DNA of 64,000 bases from Asaia astilbis JCM 15831 (GCF_000613845.1 NZ_BAJT01000001.1:227080-291079), one strand, 5' to 3'; counted from the stretch's first letter, positions 1-11,063 are shown. Program-made: numbers and translations. The notes: generated by a model from the sequence alone, not told the origin.

Positions 1-108
1 GCTCAGGGTGGGCTCTATGCCCGACTGGTACGCAACCAGTCGCTCGATCACGTGGAGGTTCCGGTCGAGCCCGCTCAGGAAGAAGAGTCGGTTCCTGCTT
101 CTTTATAG
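1..108 (+). CDS. C-terminal tail of an ABC exporter (partial)
   Basis: An open frame runs from the window edge to a TAG at 106-108 and gives 35 residues. It begins GGLYARLVRNQ and ends in an acidic stretch (EPAQEEES). The GGLYARL pattern is what follows the H-loop in the ATPase half of MsbA-type fused exporters (normally after 'H-x-E-L-L'), so this is probably the tail of such a transporter. Only the tail is visible, so the substrate is unknown. Its stop overlaps the convergent stop of rppH by a few bases. Confidence 0.5.
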   Translation, partial: AQGGLYARLVRNQSLDHVEVPVEPAQEEESVPASL

Positions 109-588
109 AGGCGGTGCGAGGGCCGAGAGAACGGGCAGGATCTTTTCGTAAAGCGGTCGCTTGAAGCCAAGATTGAAGCGGGTCACGTCGCCTGGCATGA
201 CCCATTCCCAGCGGTCGAATTCTGCCGGTTCGCTGCCATCGCCAGCGAGATTGATCGCGCTGTCATCCTGCGTCATCCGCATGGCGAACCAGCGCTGTGT
301 CTGACCCCGGAATTTTCCTCCTAACGCCTTCCCGATCAGATGAGCAGGCAGGTCATAGGGTAGCCAGCCTGGAAAGCTGCCGAGCAGGAGAGCTTCGCTC
401 AGACCTGTTTCCTCACGCAATTCCCTGATCGCGGCGTCCTCCGGGGTCTCATTTTCATCAATGCCGCCTTGCGGGCATTGCCAGACATCGCGCAGATCCG
501 CGCGCCGGGCGAGGAAAAGCGCGCCCGCGCTGTTGAACAGCGTGATGCCGACATTGGGGCGATAGGGAAGGGTTGCAGGATCAATCAT
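103..588 (-). CDS. rppH: RNA pyrophosphohydrolase RppH (Nudix)
   Basis: The product is 161 aa, the usual RppH length. RppH removes pyrophosphate from 5'-triphosphate RNA and so starts 5'-end-dependent decay. The Nudix box lies at residues 41-63 (GGIDENETPEDAAIRELREE followed by TG), with all catalytic Glu residues present. The N-terminal YRPNVG and the downstream QRWFAMR segment are typical of RppH rather than of generic Nudix enzymes. It is the last gene of a leftward gpmI-envC-ctpA-rppH cluster and starts about 55 bases after ctpA. No damage is seen. Confidence 0.93.
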   Translation of the reverse strand: MIDPATLPYRPNVGITLFNSAGALFLARRADLRDVWQCPQGGIDENETPEDAAIRELREETGLSEALLLGSFPGWLPYDLPAHLIGKALGGKFRGQTQRWFAMRMTQDDSAINLAGDGSEPAEFDRWEWVMPGDVTRFNLGFKRPLYEKILPVLSALAPPL

Positions 589-607
589 GCGTCAGGCCCA
601 TAGAATT

Positions 608-629
608 CCGGCCCCTCTGAGGGGGCCGG
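608..629 (-). terminator. GC-rich hairpin after ctpA
   Basis: CCGGCCCC (608-615) pairs with GGGGCCGG (622-629) across a six-base loop, in the short gap between ctpA and rppH. There is no clear U-run, so it may be an attenuating or RNA-stabilising hairpin and not a full terminator. Confidence 0.45.
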
Positions 630-642
630 ACAGGAACTTCGA

Positions 643-2155
643 TCAGTGTTTGGGTGCAGCTTGGGTTGGAGCTGCGGGCTGTTGCATCGTCGGTTTCGGC
701 TCCGGCGCTGCGGCCTGCTTCTGGTCCTTCTTGTCTCCGGGCTTATCGGCCGGAGGCTGTCCCAGAGGAAAGGCCTCATCGGGCAGGGAGGCCATGGCTC
801 TGACAATGCGCAGGCCCTGCTGCAGCTGGAAGTCGGTTGCAGGCTTGGCCAGCTCGAAATGGGGCCAGTTCTCGGGCGGTGCGCTCGGGATGCTGCTTGA
901 AATGGAGGGCAGGTCTGTGCGGACCGGAGCCTTGTTCTTGTTGCCGCCCGTATTGGTGATGATATGGGCGAGATCGGCCTCACGATAGCCGTAGCCATCG
1001 TCGTCCTTGCTCTCCTTGACCAGAATATCGGGGGCGATACCCAGAGCCTGGATCGAGCGGCCCGACGGCGTGTAGTAGCGCGCGGTCGTCAGACGCACAG
1101 CGCCATGACCAGGAACCGGAATGAGCGACTGAACCGAGCCCTTGCCGAAGGATTTTTCGCCCACCAGCACAGCGCGACGGTGATCCTGCAAGGCACCGGC
1201 CACGATTTCCGATGCCGAGGCCGAGCCGCCATCGATCAGGACGACGATCGGTAGCTTGCCGGTGATGTCGGTGCCCTTGGCATCCCAGCGACGGTTGCCC
1301 TCCGCATGGCGACCGCGGATCGACACGATCTCGCCCTCGGGGATGAAATCGTCGCTGACAGAAATGGCCTGATCGAGCTTGCCACCCGGATTCAGACGCA
1401 GATCGAGCACAAGGCCCTGAAGCTTGCCGCCGGATTTGGCCTTGAGCTTGTCATAGGCGTCATGCAGCGCGGTTTCGGTGTCGTCGTCGAACTCGGAGAT
1501 GCGCACATAGCCGATCGTGCCGTAGAGCGCGGAGCGGACGACCTGCACATGCACGATCTCACGCGTCAGGGTCACTTTGAGGGGTTTAGGTTCCTTGGCG
1601 CGGACGAGCGTCAGGGTGATCTTGGTCCCCGCATCGCCCCGCATCTTGGTGACCGCCTGATCGAGGGTCAGACCTTCGAGCGACTTGCCGTCCACCTCGG
1701 TGATGTAGTCGCCCGGCTTGAGCCCGGCGCGGGAAGCAGGGGTGCCATCGATGGGCGAGACGACGCGAATATGGCCGTTCTGCTGTTGCACCTGCACGCC
1801 CAGACCGCCGAACTTGCCGCTGATCTGGATCTGCATCTCCTTGAACTGCTTTTCGTTCATATAGGAGCTGTGAGGGTCGAGCCCGCCGACCATACCGTCC
1901 AGCGCGTTGTTGATCAAATCCTTGTCGCTGACCGGCTCGACATATTCGGCGCGAACCAGATCGAGCACAGTGCCGAAAAGGGTCAGCAGGCGCAGGGTCT
2001 CGCTGTGATTGTCGGGGTCAGACGCGACTTCTTTTGCGAAGGCCTTGCTGCTGATCATCTGCCAAGGCTTGGCGCATGATGGCTTCCAGTTTCGGGCCGG
2101 CGGTGATTCCGGCCAGGAATGCCGTTCCGAGCAGCAGACCAGTGCGGAGCTTCAT
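643..2155 (-). CDS. ctpA: S41 carboxy-terminal processing protease CtpA (N-terminal frame break)
   Basis: Periplasmic tail-specific serine protease of the CtpA/Prc family. From the in-frame Met at 2058 the frame holds 471 aa: a PDZ domain (about 75-165), then the S41 peptidase core with the Ser-Lys dyad, SASAS at 279-283 and Lys306 in GEKSFGKGSVQ. The C-terminus is Gln/Pro/Ala-rich and low-complexity. A good signal peptide (MKLRTGLLLGTAFLAG) begins at ATG 2155 but is in another frame, so the N-terminus is shifted somewhere in 2060-2150. The offset needs two missing bases or one extra. The gene follows envC, the usual arrangement in alphaproteobacteria. The enzyme call is firm; the start is uncertain. 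Confidence 0.88.
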
Positions 2156-2332
2156 GCAATTCATCCCTTGAATCCGGCTCGGGGGCCGATCCTGTTAGCG
2201 TCTTTTTGTCAGCTGAACCCGCGAACCCGGACCCTCACCAACCTGACTTTTGAAATATATAGTCTTCTTATACCACTCTGTCGAAACAACGCAGAATAGC
2301 CAAGTGGGGTCCGCCGTTTCTTTGGTTAACGC

Positions 2333-3616
2333 TCATAGATAGGGGCGGGGATCGACGATCTTGCTGCCTGCCCGGAGCTGGACGAACAGACGCCCTCCGG
2401 ACGCCTCCATCTGCCCCATTGGCGCATTACGTTTGACGCTTTGTCCGCTCGCAACAGAAAGCTGCCCCAGTCCCGACAGCACAAAGCGATAATGGCGCCC
2501 GCAATCGAGAATGACCATGTTGCCGAAGGAGCGGAACGGTCCGGCGAAATCGATCTGCCCGGCGCAAGGGGCTGTGACGGGGCTTGCCGGTCGAGCGCCA
2601 TACGTGATTCCCGTTGCCGGGCCACTCTCTGTGTCCTGATGCCAGGCCGTGAGGATGGTGCCCGAGACGGGCCCCTGGCCTCCGCCATGGCTCACGCCTG
2701 CGCCGCCCGAACTGGTGAGGTGCTTTGCCTGAGACGCCACCGCGCGCGCCTTGGCCTTGCGATTCTGACGGGCCAGGTTTTTGGCCTCGTCTTCCATGCG
2801 TGTCCGGATGGTCGCCTGAGTTTGCTCGATGGCGGCCAGCGCGTCATCGAGCGTTGTCGCCTTGGCCGTGGCGGCGGCAATCTCCTCGCGGGCCTGTTGT
2901 GCCCGGGTTTGCGCTTCTTCCTGATGGTGCGTGGCAACGTCCATTTTGCGGGCATTGAGGTTGTGCAGGCGCTCCGCGTTCCTGCGGGCATTTTCGAGCG
3001 CAGTGTTGCGCTCGGCAAGTTCTTGCGCCGTCCGGTCGAGCAAGACCTGTTGTCCACGCAGATCGGCTGACTGACGTTCTGTCAGTTTTGTCAGACCCGC
3101 GATGAGGCTCAATCCCTGCACTGCGTCGTCAGCCTGTCCGGAGAGGGCTAGTAATGAGGAACTCGGATAACGGGCCAGACGGAGCGTAACAGGCAGGATG
3201 GCCTGGAAGCTGGCCCGTCTGCGGGCCAGAGCTTCGCGTTGCTGCTCTTGTTGAGCCGCCAGCCGGGCGATTTCCTGTGTGAGATCCTCGATCTGCTTTT
3301 CGGTCGTCGCGAGCTCGGCTGCAGCGTCCTGTGTCAGGTCGGAAAAATGGTGCGCCCGTGCGGCCTGCAGGGCGGCCTCCTGCGTGGCTTTTGCCTGAGC
3401 CGCGCGCTGGGTTGCAATCAGGGCAGCTTCTCCTGCCCGACGAGAGAGGAGCGCCTTGCGCGCGCGTTGCGCTTTTTCCAAAGCCTGCTGGTTGGCGCTC
3501 TTCGGCGCTCGATGCCCGTGGGAAGCAGCGTGCGGCGCTGCTGAGACCGGGGCGGGGGCGTAAAAACAGGCCCCGATCAGGAAGCAGCCGGTCAGGATCG
3601 ATTTCTTGACCGGCAT
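2333..3616 (-). CDS. envC: EnvC-like murein hydrolase activator, degenerate M23 domain
   Basis: A 427-aa protein with an N-terminal signal peptide (hydrophobic 5-25, Ala-rich cleavage region). A long Ala/Gln/Glu-rich coiled coil follows (about 40-290), then a C-terminal LytM/M23 fold. The zinc-binding HxxxD and HxH motifs of active M23 peptidases are not intact (GRHYRFVLSG at the second site). This matches EnvC-type proteins, which activate amidases instead of cutting peptidoglycan. It lies between gpmI (6-bp gap) and ctpA, a conserved alphaproteobacterial neighbourhood. Its probable partner is an AmiC-type amidase such as the one at 60984. Confidence 0.85.
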   Translation of the reverse strand: MPVKKSILTGCFLIGACFYAPAPVSAAPHAASHGHRAPKSANQQALEKAQRARKALLSRRAGEAALIATQRAAQAKATQEAALQAARAHHFSDLTQDAAAELATTEKQIEDLTQEIARLAAQQEQQREALARRRASFQAILPVTLRLARYPSSSLLALSGQADDAVQGLSLIAGLTKLTERQSADLRGQQVLLDRTAQELAERNTALENARRNAERLHNLNARKMDVATHHQEEAQTRAQQAREEIAAATAKATTLDDALAAIEQTQATIRTRMEDEAKNLARQNRKAKARAVASQAKHLTSSGGAGVSHGGGQGPVSGTILTAWHQDTESGPATGITYGARPASPVTAPCAGQIDFAGPFRSFGNMVILDCGRHYRFVLSGLGQLSVASGQSVKRNAPMGQMEASGGRLFVQLRAGSKIVDPRPYL

Positions 3617-3622
3617 TCCGGG

Positions 3623-5160
3623 TCAGCCGCCGATGAGGCTCTTGCCAGTTATCTCGACGGGCTGTTCAAGCTTCATCAGGGCCAGCAGCGTCGGTGCCAG
3701 ATCGGCCAGACGTCCGTCATGGATCGCCGTCACATCGCGGCCGCCATGCAGGATCACGGGTACGCGGTTAAGCGTATGCGCCGTATGGGCGCCACCGGTC
3801 TCCGGGTCGCGCATGGTCTCGCAATTGCCGTGGTCAGCCGTCACGATCAGGGCGCCTCCCATCTTGTCGATGGCAGCGACGATGCGTCCGAGACCTGTAT
3901 CGACCGCCTCGCAGGCCTTGATCGCGGCAGACAGAACGCCCGTATGACCGACCATGTCAGGGTTGGCGTAGTTGAGAACGATCAGATCGAACTTGCCGCT
4001 TTCGATCGAGGCAACAGCGTGATCTGTCAGTTCCGGGGCCGACATTTCAGGTTGAAGATCGTACGTCGCGACCTTGGGGGATGCCACCAGAATGCGCTCT
4101 TCGCCTGAAAGCACGGCTTCGCGCCCGCCATTCAGGAAGTAGGTGACATGTGGATATTTTTCCGTCTCGGCCATACGAAGCTGCGTCTTGCCCGCCTGAG
4201 ACACGACATCGCCAAGCAGCTGGTCCATCGATTCTTTGGGAAAGAGCACGCCCATGAACGGGGCAAGCGCCGAGCTATACGCCGTCATGCCGCAAACCGA
4301 AGCAAACTCGATCGTTTTCGAGCGTTCGAAGCCGTCGAATTCCGGGAACACCATGCGTCCAGCAATTCGCGGATACGATCGGCGCGGAAATTGGCTGAGA
4401 GGATGCCGTCCCCATCCTTCATCCCGGCATAGTCGCCGATGACCGTCGGGATGACGAACTCATCCGTCACGCCTTTTTCCTGGCTGGCGGGAAGAACCGA
4501 GAGCGCATCGGCAGCATGCTCTCCCTTCGCCGAGACGATGGCGTCATAGGCAAGGCTGACACGTTCCCAGCGATTATCGCGATCCATGGCATAATAACGC
4601 CCGCTGATCGTCGCAATCGAGGCCCCTTCGGGCAGATCGGCAGCAAGGGTCTGGACAAAGCCTGTGCCAGAGTTCGGAGCGGTGTCGCGCCCGTCAGAAA
4701 AGACGTGCACGGCCACTTTGACGCCTGCCGCAGACACGATCCTGGCCAGAGCGACGACGTGATCCATGTGAGAGTGAACGCCACCGGTCGACACCAGCCC
4801 GACAAGATGACACGTCCCGCCGCTGGACTTGAGCGCGTCGATAAAGGCGAGAAGGGTCGGGTTTTCGGCAAGAGAGCCGTCGCGGGCGGCTCGGCTGATG
4901 CGGGGCAGGTTTTGCATCACCACGCGTCCGGCACCGATATTGAGATGACCGACTTCCGAATTGCCCATCTGGCCTTCGGGGAGGCCGACATCCTCGCCAC
5001 AGGCTCTGAGATAGGCGTGGGGCGAACTGGCCCAGAGACGGTCGAAAATCGGCGTGTTGGCCAGGGCAACCGCGTTGTCTTCACGGATGGCACTGTCACC
5101 GAACCCGTCGAGAATGACGAGCATGACAGGGCGGGGGGTGCCAGAATGCGATGCGGACAT
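3623..5160 (-). CDS. gpmI: 2,3-bisphosphoglycerate-independent phosphoglycerate mutase (one frame break)
   Basis: Interconverts 3- and 2-phosphoglycerate in the cytosol. The N-terminal part reads MLVILDGFGDS, with the phosphatase-type metal site, and MGNSEVGHLNIGAGRVV, which carries the catalytic Ser. The C-terminal part has VLNYANPDMVGHTG and TADHGNCE. The two parts are in different frames, joining near 4355: FRADRIRELLDA is followed in the next frame by MVFPEFDGFERSKTIEF. Adding one base (GCATGG to GCCATGG or GCGATGG) restores one protein of about 512 aa, the normal length. A true null is unlikely in a housekeeping gene, so a sequencing deletion is the better reading. Confidence 0.93.
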
Positions 5161-5454
5161 GAAAAATCTCCTGCAAATTTGGAGACATTATGCCCCATAT
5201 CAGCGTCCGTGCGAACTCTACCCAGCCAGCATGTCCCAATTTAGCTGCCTATCGATCAATCAAAAGACCGGGTGATGGAAGGAGCATGGAGCCCTCTTCG
5301 CTGGTTCGTCGCGATCGCTCTCGGTTCCCTCTTGAACTGATCTGAAATCGGAGCCTTAAGGGAAAACCGGCTGAATTCTGCGCGTTAGAGACGGATAATG
5401 CGCATGATGACGCGGGCAGATACCCGCATGGTCGTACTGAGAAAGGTCGATTTC

Positions 5455-5841
5455 ATGAGTGACGATAACCAGACGCCAAGCTGCAGCCTGCCTTTGACCC
5501 CCGAACAGCATCGCGTGTTGCGCGAGCACGGCACCGAGCGCCCGGGCTCAAGCCCGCTCAACGATGAAAAGCGCGAGGGCGTTTATCACTGTGCGGGCTG
5601 TGACACCCCTCTCTTCGACTCTTCGACCAAATATGAGAGTGGCAGTGGCTGGCCGTCTTTCTTCCGGCCCCGTGATGCGGTCACAGAGACGACCGTCGAC
5701 AAGGCTCATGGCATGACACGCATCGAAGTGCATTGCACCAAGTGCAAGGGGCATCTCGGGCATGTCTTTCCGGACGGTCCCAAACCGACCGGGCTGCGCT
5801 TTTGCATGAATGGCCTCTCGCTTCGTTTCGAGCCGAGCTGA
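5455..5841 (+). CDS. msrB: Peptide-methionine (R)-S-oxide reductase MsrB
   Basis: Repairs methionine-R-sulfoxide in proteins. The start is taken at ATG 5455 (MSDDNQ), preceded by AAGG; an in-frame ATG at 5398 adds 19 unconserved residues. Two Cys pairs that bind structural zinc are present (CAGC and CTKC). So are the family core [11 protein letters not shown] and the catalytic Cys in [11 protein letters not shown]. The length, 128 aa, is typical. It is followed by upp after 32 bases and probably shares its transcript. Confidence 0.93.
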   Translation: MSDDNQTPSCSLPLTPEQHRVLREHGTERPGSSPLNDEKREGVYHCAGCDTPLFDSSTKYESGSGWPSFFRPRDAVTETTVDKAHGMTRIEVHCTKCKGHLGHVFPDGPKPTGLRFCMNGLSLRFEPS

Positions 5842-5873
5842 CAGCGCAACGTTTTTTCGTTAGGGATGATGAC

Positions 5874-6515
5874 ATGACTGCCCTTCCTCCCTCTCTGGTC
5901 GTGCTCGACCATCCGCTCGTTCAACACAAGCTGACGCGTCTGCGTCAGGCTTCAACCTCGACTGCCGGGTTCCGGCGCCTCACGCGCGAGCTCAGTCTCC
6001 TGATGTGCTATGAGGCGACACGTGACCTCAGCACCGAGCCTGTCGAGATCGAAACCCCCCTCGAGCGTATGGAGGGGCGTCAGCTCTCGGGCAAAAAGCT
6101 CTGCTTCGTCTCCATCCTGCGTGCGGGGAACGGGATCCTCGACGGCGTGCTCGATCTGATCCCTTCGGCGCGTGTGGGCCATGTCGGGCTTTACCGCGAT
6201 CATGAGACGCTCGAAGCCGTCGAGTATTACATGAAGCTCCCCGACGATGTGGCCGAGCGCGACTGCATCGTGGTCGATCCCATGCTCGCCACTGGTCATA
6301 GCGCTTCTGCCGCGATAGACCGGATTAAAGCCAATGGCGTCCGAAATATCGTTTTCGTCTGCCTTCTGGCCGCACCGGAAGGGGTTGCCTTCCTGAGCAA
6401 GAGCCACCCCGATGTGCGTATCGTCACTTGCGCGGTCGATCGTGGGCTGGATGAGAAGGGCTATATCCGTCCCGGTCTGGGTGACGCGGGTGATCGCCTG
6501 TTCGGGACACGCTGA
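5874..6515 (+). CDS. upp: Uracil phosphoribosyltransferase
   Basis: Pyrimidine salvage: uracil + PRPP gives UMP. The product is 213 aa. It starts at ATG 5874 with AGGGA just upstream; an overlapping longer frame from 5733 would run through msrB and was not used. Diagnostic segments are [12 protein letters not shown] near the N-terminus, [14 protein letters not shown], the PRPP-binding [12 protein letters not shown], and the uracil-binding C-terminus [13 protein letters not shown]. All expected residues are visible. The small ORF at 6518 follows after two bases. Confidence 0.95.
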   Translation: MTALPPSLVVLDHPLVQHKLTRLRQASTSTAGFRRLTRELSLLMCYEATRDLSTEPVEIETPLERMEGRQLSGKKLCFVSILRAGNGILDGVLDLIPSARVGHVGLYRDHETLEAVEYYMKLPDDVAERDCIVVDPMLATGHSASAAIDRIKANGVRNIVFVCLLAAPEGVAFLSKSHPDVRIVTCAVDRGLDEKGYIRPGLGDAGDRLFGTR

Positions 6516-6517
6516 AA

Positions 6518-6745
6518 ATGACCAGCGAAGATGTCGATGAATGGCTCGATAGCTGGGTTGAGGCTCACTATCAAAATTGGGACACGCCCGAGAATGCGGC
6601 GAAAGCCTGTCTCGCAGAAGCCGCGTCAGCAGGGATAAGCGAACGCGATCTCAACGCGGCGGCTAGCGGTGATCTCGCTGCTTATTTGCAGGAAGAGGCT
6701 GCAGCGATTGCTGAGGCCTCGGACGAAGCCCCCGCAGACTTCTGA
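6518..6745 (+). CDS. Small acidic protein of unknown function
   Basis: A 75-aa acidic, Ala/Glu-rich protein that starts two bases after the upp stop, so it is probably translated from the same mRNA. It looks helical and soluble, with no signal or membrane segment and no family I recognise (MTSEDVDEWLDSWVEAHYQN at the N-terminus). The close spacing and good coding character support a real gene; the function is unknown. Confidence 0.65.
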   Translation: MTSEDVDEWLDSWVEAHYQNWDTPENAAKACLAEAASAGISERDLNAAASGDLAAYLQEEAAAIAEASDEAPADF

Positions 6746-6758
6746 AATCCCTTTGCTC

Positions 6759-6789
6759 GGTTCCCTCTCCCGATAAGGAAGAGGGAACC
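6759..6789. terminator. Hairpin between convergent genes
   Basis: GGTTCCCTCTCCC (6759-6771) pairs with GGAAGAGGGAACC (6777-6789) with one mismatch and a GATAA loop. It lies between the stop of the small rightward ORF and the stop of the leftward M16 gene, and probably ends transcription both ways. Confidence 0.7.
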
Positions 6790-6800
6790 GTATTTCCTGC

Positions 6801-9498
6801 TTATTTCGAGGCAGGACCGCGGATGATCTGCGCCATTTCTGAAGGGCGCAGCCAATGGTGGAAAGCGTCCTGCACCTGTTTGGCACTCATCGAATAAACA
6901 GCCTGCGCGCGCTGATCGGGCTCGGTCAGGGGCAGACCGAGATCGATCAACGAGAGATACTGACCCGCAATGCCGCCGAAGCTGGCACGCTCCATCGGTA
7001 TGGCGCGCAGGATCGCCGCCTTTGCATTGGTCAGTTCGTTTTCTGAGGCGGGAGCAGTTTGCATGGCGGTGACGTCATGCAGCGCGGCATCATGAGCCTT
7101 GCCGGTCTTGTCCGGATCCGAGCCGTAGCTGATCAGGAACGCGCCGCGATTGGCCGACCAGGCGACATCGCTGCCTGTGGAATAGACCATGCCCGTACGC
7201 ACACGCAGATCCTGCATGAGTCGTGACGAGAAGCCGACCCCCAGAACTTCGTTACCGACTTCAAGAGCATAGCGATCAGGGTTGTCGATGCCGCTGGCGA
7301 TGGTCTGGGCCAGATATACAGTGTCCTGCACGCGTCCGGGGTCGTCGATAACGGCTTTGGATGCCTTGCTGAGCGGGCGGGCGGGCAGATCGACGACGGG
7401 TTTAGGCCCGGTCGCTTTCCAGTCGCCGAAAGCAGCTTCGATCGACGCCTTCGCCTTCTCCGGTGTGATGTCACCGATGACGACAATGGTGGTGAGATCC
7501 GGACGATAGGCCGCTTTGTAAAAGCTCTGCACATCGGCAAGCGAGATGGATGAGAGAGTCTGAGGTGTTGTTTCACGCAGGGACGGGTCCCCCGGCTGGT
7601 TGAGAGCCTTGGTCACAGCACGCTGAAAGCGATAGCCGGGGGATTGCAGCAGGCCTCCCTGGCTGGCGATGGCCTGTTGCTTGAGAACAGAGAACGCCTG
7701 CGCCGGAAAGGCAGGATGCAATTCATTTTCTGCGAGCAGAGACAGGGTCTTGTCGAAATTCGAGCTCAGCGTGCTGAGCGAGAAGGAAATTCCGCCATTG
7801 GCGTCAGAGGCGAGCGCATCGAGCGCGGCGGCAAAGGCGAGGCGGTCATGGCTGGTGCTGCCGAACAGGAAGAGATCGCTCGTCAGACCTGCAACGCCTT
7901 CTTTTCCTTTGGGCTGTTGCAGGTCGTTATTATGTCGAATGCTGCCATAAAGGCGGATCGTGTGGCTGACATGCTCCGGCTGCACCAGCAGGGTGATTCC
8001 GTTTTTCAGGGTGTAGCGCGCGGGCTGAGACAAAGGCTCCGGTTTGGGCAGGTCGGCCAGTGCGGTCGCGGCCCATTCCGGCAGGGCAATATCCTTGCTC
8101 GGAGGAGGCAGGAGTGATTCGGGGCCCTTATTGCCACCAATGCTCGGAGATTTGCCGCCTGAAGGCGTGAGGATGCCAGTGATTGTATGAGCCGGATCGA
8201 GGATGCGGGCTGCCAGCGCGTTGACCTGTTCCAGTGTGACGGCCCGATAGGCTTTCACCAGATCCGCAGGGGAGTCGACACCGCTATAGGCGAGCGCGTC
8301 AGCCCAGCTTTGCGTCAGATCGGTGATCCCGTTGGCGTTGAATTCGAGGGCCGCAATTTCCTTGCGTTTGGCGGCGTCAACCAGATCGGCGGGAACACCC
8401 TTCTGACGGATCGTCTCCAGAATGGAACGAACTTCGTTGAGTAGGGCGGTCGGGTCCTGTCCCTTGGGGAAGGCGGCCAAAGCGCTGCCAACACCTGCGT
8501 GCTTGCGCGAATTATAGGAGAACTCGGTCTCGAGGGCCTTGCCTTGCGGGACGAGAGCAAAAAGCGCTCCACGTTGCTTCCGAGAACGTCGGCCAGAATT
8601 TGGGCGGCGGCGTAGTCGGGGCTGTCCGAGCCCGGCAGACGCCAGGCGAGACTCAAAATGCCCGTTGCATAATCGCTGTCGACCTTGATCGTCTTGGCCT
8701 TGACCGGTGCCGGGTCAATGACAGGGCGCGGAGGGAGCTTGCCTGACGGGATGGCGCTGAATTCAGCACGCACCTTGTCGAGCGTCTCAGTGGGATCGAC
8801 ATCGCCCACGATCAGCAGGATTGCGTTGTTAGGCTGGTACCAGCTGTCATAAAAACCGCGCAGGAGCTTTGCGTCGGTCTTGTCGAAGGACTCACGCGTG
8901 CCGAGGGCATCGTGGTCGTAGGGTGTGCCGCCAAAAAGAGCCTTGTTCTGTTCGATCAGGAAGCGCTCGAAGGGCATCGAGAGATCGCGGGCGATTTCCT
9001 GCTCGATGGCGCCGCGTTCATGCGACCAGTCGGCATCGGTCAGCAGAACATGTCGCATACGGTCGGCTTCGATCTTCAGCAGCACATCGAGATAATGTGC
9101 GGGTGCCTGAAAATAATACTGCGTCGTGTCTTCGGTCGTAAAAGCGTTGCTGACATTGCCGATGCGCGCACTCACGGTGGAAAGTTGGTCGCGGCTCAGC
9201 CCTTTCGAGCCGTTGAACATCATGTGTTCCAGCGCGTGCGCCGTGCCCGGAAAACCGTTGGGCGCAGCGGCAGAGCCCGTCAGATAGATCATTTGTGTCT
9301 GCACAACAGGAGCGAGGCGATCGGGGACGATCACGACGCGCAGACCGTTCGGCAGGGTCGTCCGTACGGCACTGTTCATGGCTGTGGAGGCATGGGCCGT
9401 CGGGGCGTCTTGAGCGGCCAGAGCAGGTAGAGAAAGTGCGGGGGCGACAAGCAGCTAGACGCCAGAAGCATTTTGCGCAGATGAGGCAGCACGACCAT
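6801..9498 (-). CDS. M16 family zinc peptidase, two-domain (two frame breaks)
   Basis: Secreted or periplasmic pitrilysin-type protein of about 900 aa. The N-terminal domain has the inverted zinc motif in HALEHMMFNGS (HxxEH) and downstream Glu ligands around RGAIEQEIARD. The C-terminal domain is the inactive M16 half (HTIRLYGSIRHNNDLQQPKG onward). The start is ATG 9498 with AGGAG eight bases upstream; the signal peptide continues LVAPALSLPALAA. Frame breaks lie at 9454 (AGCCTG expected, AGCTG seen) and at the A-run 8559-8563 (one base short), which joins NVERF to ALVPQGKALETEF. Restoring both gives a normal two-domain M16 protein. The substrate is unknown. Confidence 0.87.
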
Positions 9499-9638
9499 GA
9501 CAAACTCCTGATGGCAGGAAAGACGAGGGAAAGAGGGCAGCGTAACAGTTTGTCGCGGCCTGTCTATGCTCGCCCGGTCAGATCCGGGCGTGGCTTGTCG
9601 CTGCGCTCAGAGGCGTTCTCCCACTTGAGAGTGGCCTG

Positions 9639-11063
9639 TCACCGTAATGGTTCGATCGGCCAATCCTGTTTGGCAAGTCGCCCCGGGATCAGGTGGTAGA
9701 TCGGCGCAGCGAGCAAAAGCACGGCAGGTGGCAGCAGCCAACGCCACCAGACCTGACTTTCCATCATCAGATTGGTTGTCAGTTGCACGCCGAAAATTGC
9801 TACGGTCACAGTGACAAGGGAGATAATCGATGGACGGTTCAGCCTTGATATGAGGAAGGCGATGGCAGGCGTGAAGGAGAAGCCGACAACCATCAGCGCG
9901 CTGCTCAGTCCAGAGATCAGGGCAGAAACGAACGGCTTTTCCCCGCCGATCCAGGACATGGTTCCGAGGAAAGTGCCTGCGATCAGCTCGGCCTGAAGGG
10001 CGCGTTGCAGATGGAGCCGAAAAGCCGTGCGGGCGAAAGCAAGTTTTTCGCCATATGGCCCGAGCGTAAAGAGAAAAGGCCAGTCCCCACGCTGACGCAT
10101 CCATGCGCTGACGCCGATCGCGATGATCAGCAGGCTGTGCCGGGTTGAAGGGGCGAGGTGGTGGCGGAAAGCGGCTACTGAAGGTACGGCGCCGTCGCTG
10201 AGCCATGAGATAAGCTCGGCCATGCCGGAGAGGCTCAACGACATAACGACGACAAGGATCGCCGTCGCAATTGGAAAGCCGCTGAGGATTGGGTCGGTCA
10301 GAGGCAGACGAACCATCCATGAGGGTTGCCACTTAATAAAGGTCCCGAGAGAGCGAAGGGGTGCCTTCAGGAACCCGGGCGGCTTTCTCCGTACAATTTG
10401 CGACGGCGTTGGTGTGTATTTGTCGTTCGTGACGCGGAGAGCGTGCATCACCATAGTGAGGCACAGGAGGCAGATCGCTAGAGCGACGAACCACGGTGCC
10501 GAAAAAAGGGCGTTCTGCCATTTTGGGACGAGAAGAACGAAAAAACCGATCAGTTTGACGAGGGTACGAGGCGCGCGCCTGGCGCTAAGCAGGGAGGCTC
10601 GCTCCAGGCTGCCTGGATCTGTCCACAACATTAAAGCGATGGCTTCGATGGCCAGGCAGTTGAGGAGGGGCGCGCCTGTCAGAACGGGAGGCAGAGCAAG
10701 AAGCAGGAGCAGACATGCTGTGACGAGATGGATTGCGTGATATTCTGCTTTTTGTAGGCGCGGCAGAAGGTAGGTTGTCGTGGGGCGGATCTGACGCCAG
10801 TAATGGATATTGGTCGCCAGAACCGCGCTGGAAATCACGAACCACCAGATGAACCCGAGAGAAGCGGGAATGGCATAATGGCCGTCGTGCCAGGCGTGAC
10901 GGTGCCGTATCGTCAACGCGATGCCCAAGGTGAGCACATAATAGAGTGCACTGATCAGGAACGCGGGGTTTTCCCTGATAAAAACCGGGGAAACATAGAG
11001 TTTTGCGGCGGTCAGGCAATCACGGATCGTCCGGGATGAGTGGCTTTTCATGACGGAACTCAT
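9639..11063 (-). CDS. Polytopic membrane protein, probable ABC-2 type permease
   Basis: A 474-aa, very hydrophobic protein with roughly ten predicted membrane segments and no recognisable enzyme motif. Its start codon overlaps the stop of the ABC ATPase upstream (ATGA), so the two are translationally coupled. The pair very likely forms one exporter-type ABC complex, with this as the permease. The substrate cannot be told from sequence. Confidence 0.7.
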   Translation of the reverse strand: MSSVMKSHSSRTIRDCLTAAKLYVSPVFIRENPAFLISALYYVLTLGIALTIRHRHAWHDGHYAIPASLGFIWWFVISSAVLATNIHYWRQIRPTTTYLLPRLQKAEYHAIHLVTACLLLLLALPPVLTGAPLLNCLAIEAIALMLWTDPGSLERASLLSARRAPRTLVKLIGFFVLLVPKWQNALFSAPWFVALAICLLCLTMVMHALRVTNDKYTPTPSQIVRRKPPGFLKAPLRSLGTFIKWQPSWMVRLPLTDPILSGFPIATAILVVVMSLSLSGMAELISWLSDGAVPSVAAFRHHLAPSTRHSLLIIAIGVSAWMRQRGDWPFLFTLGPYGEKLAFARTAFRLHLQRALQAELIAGTFLGTMSWIGGEKPFVSALISGLSSALMVVGFSFTPAIAFLISRLNRPSIISLVTVTVAIFGVQLTTNLMMESQVWWRWLLPPAVLLLAAPIYHLIPGRLAKQDWPIEPLR

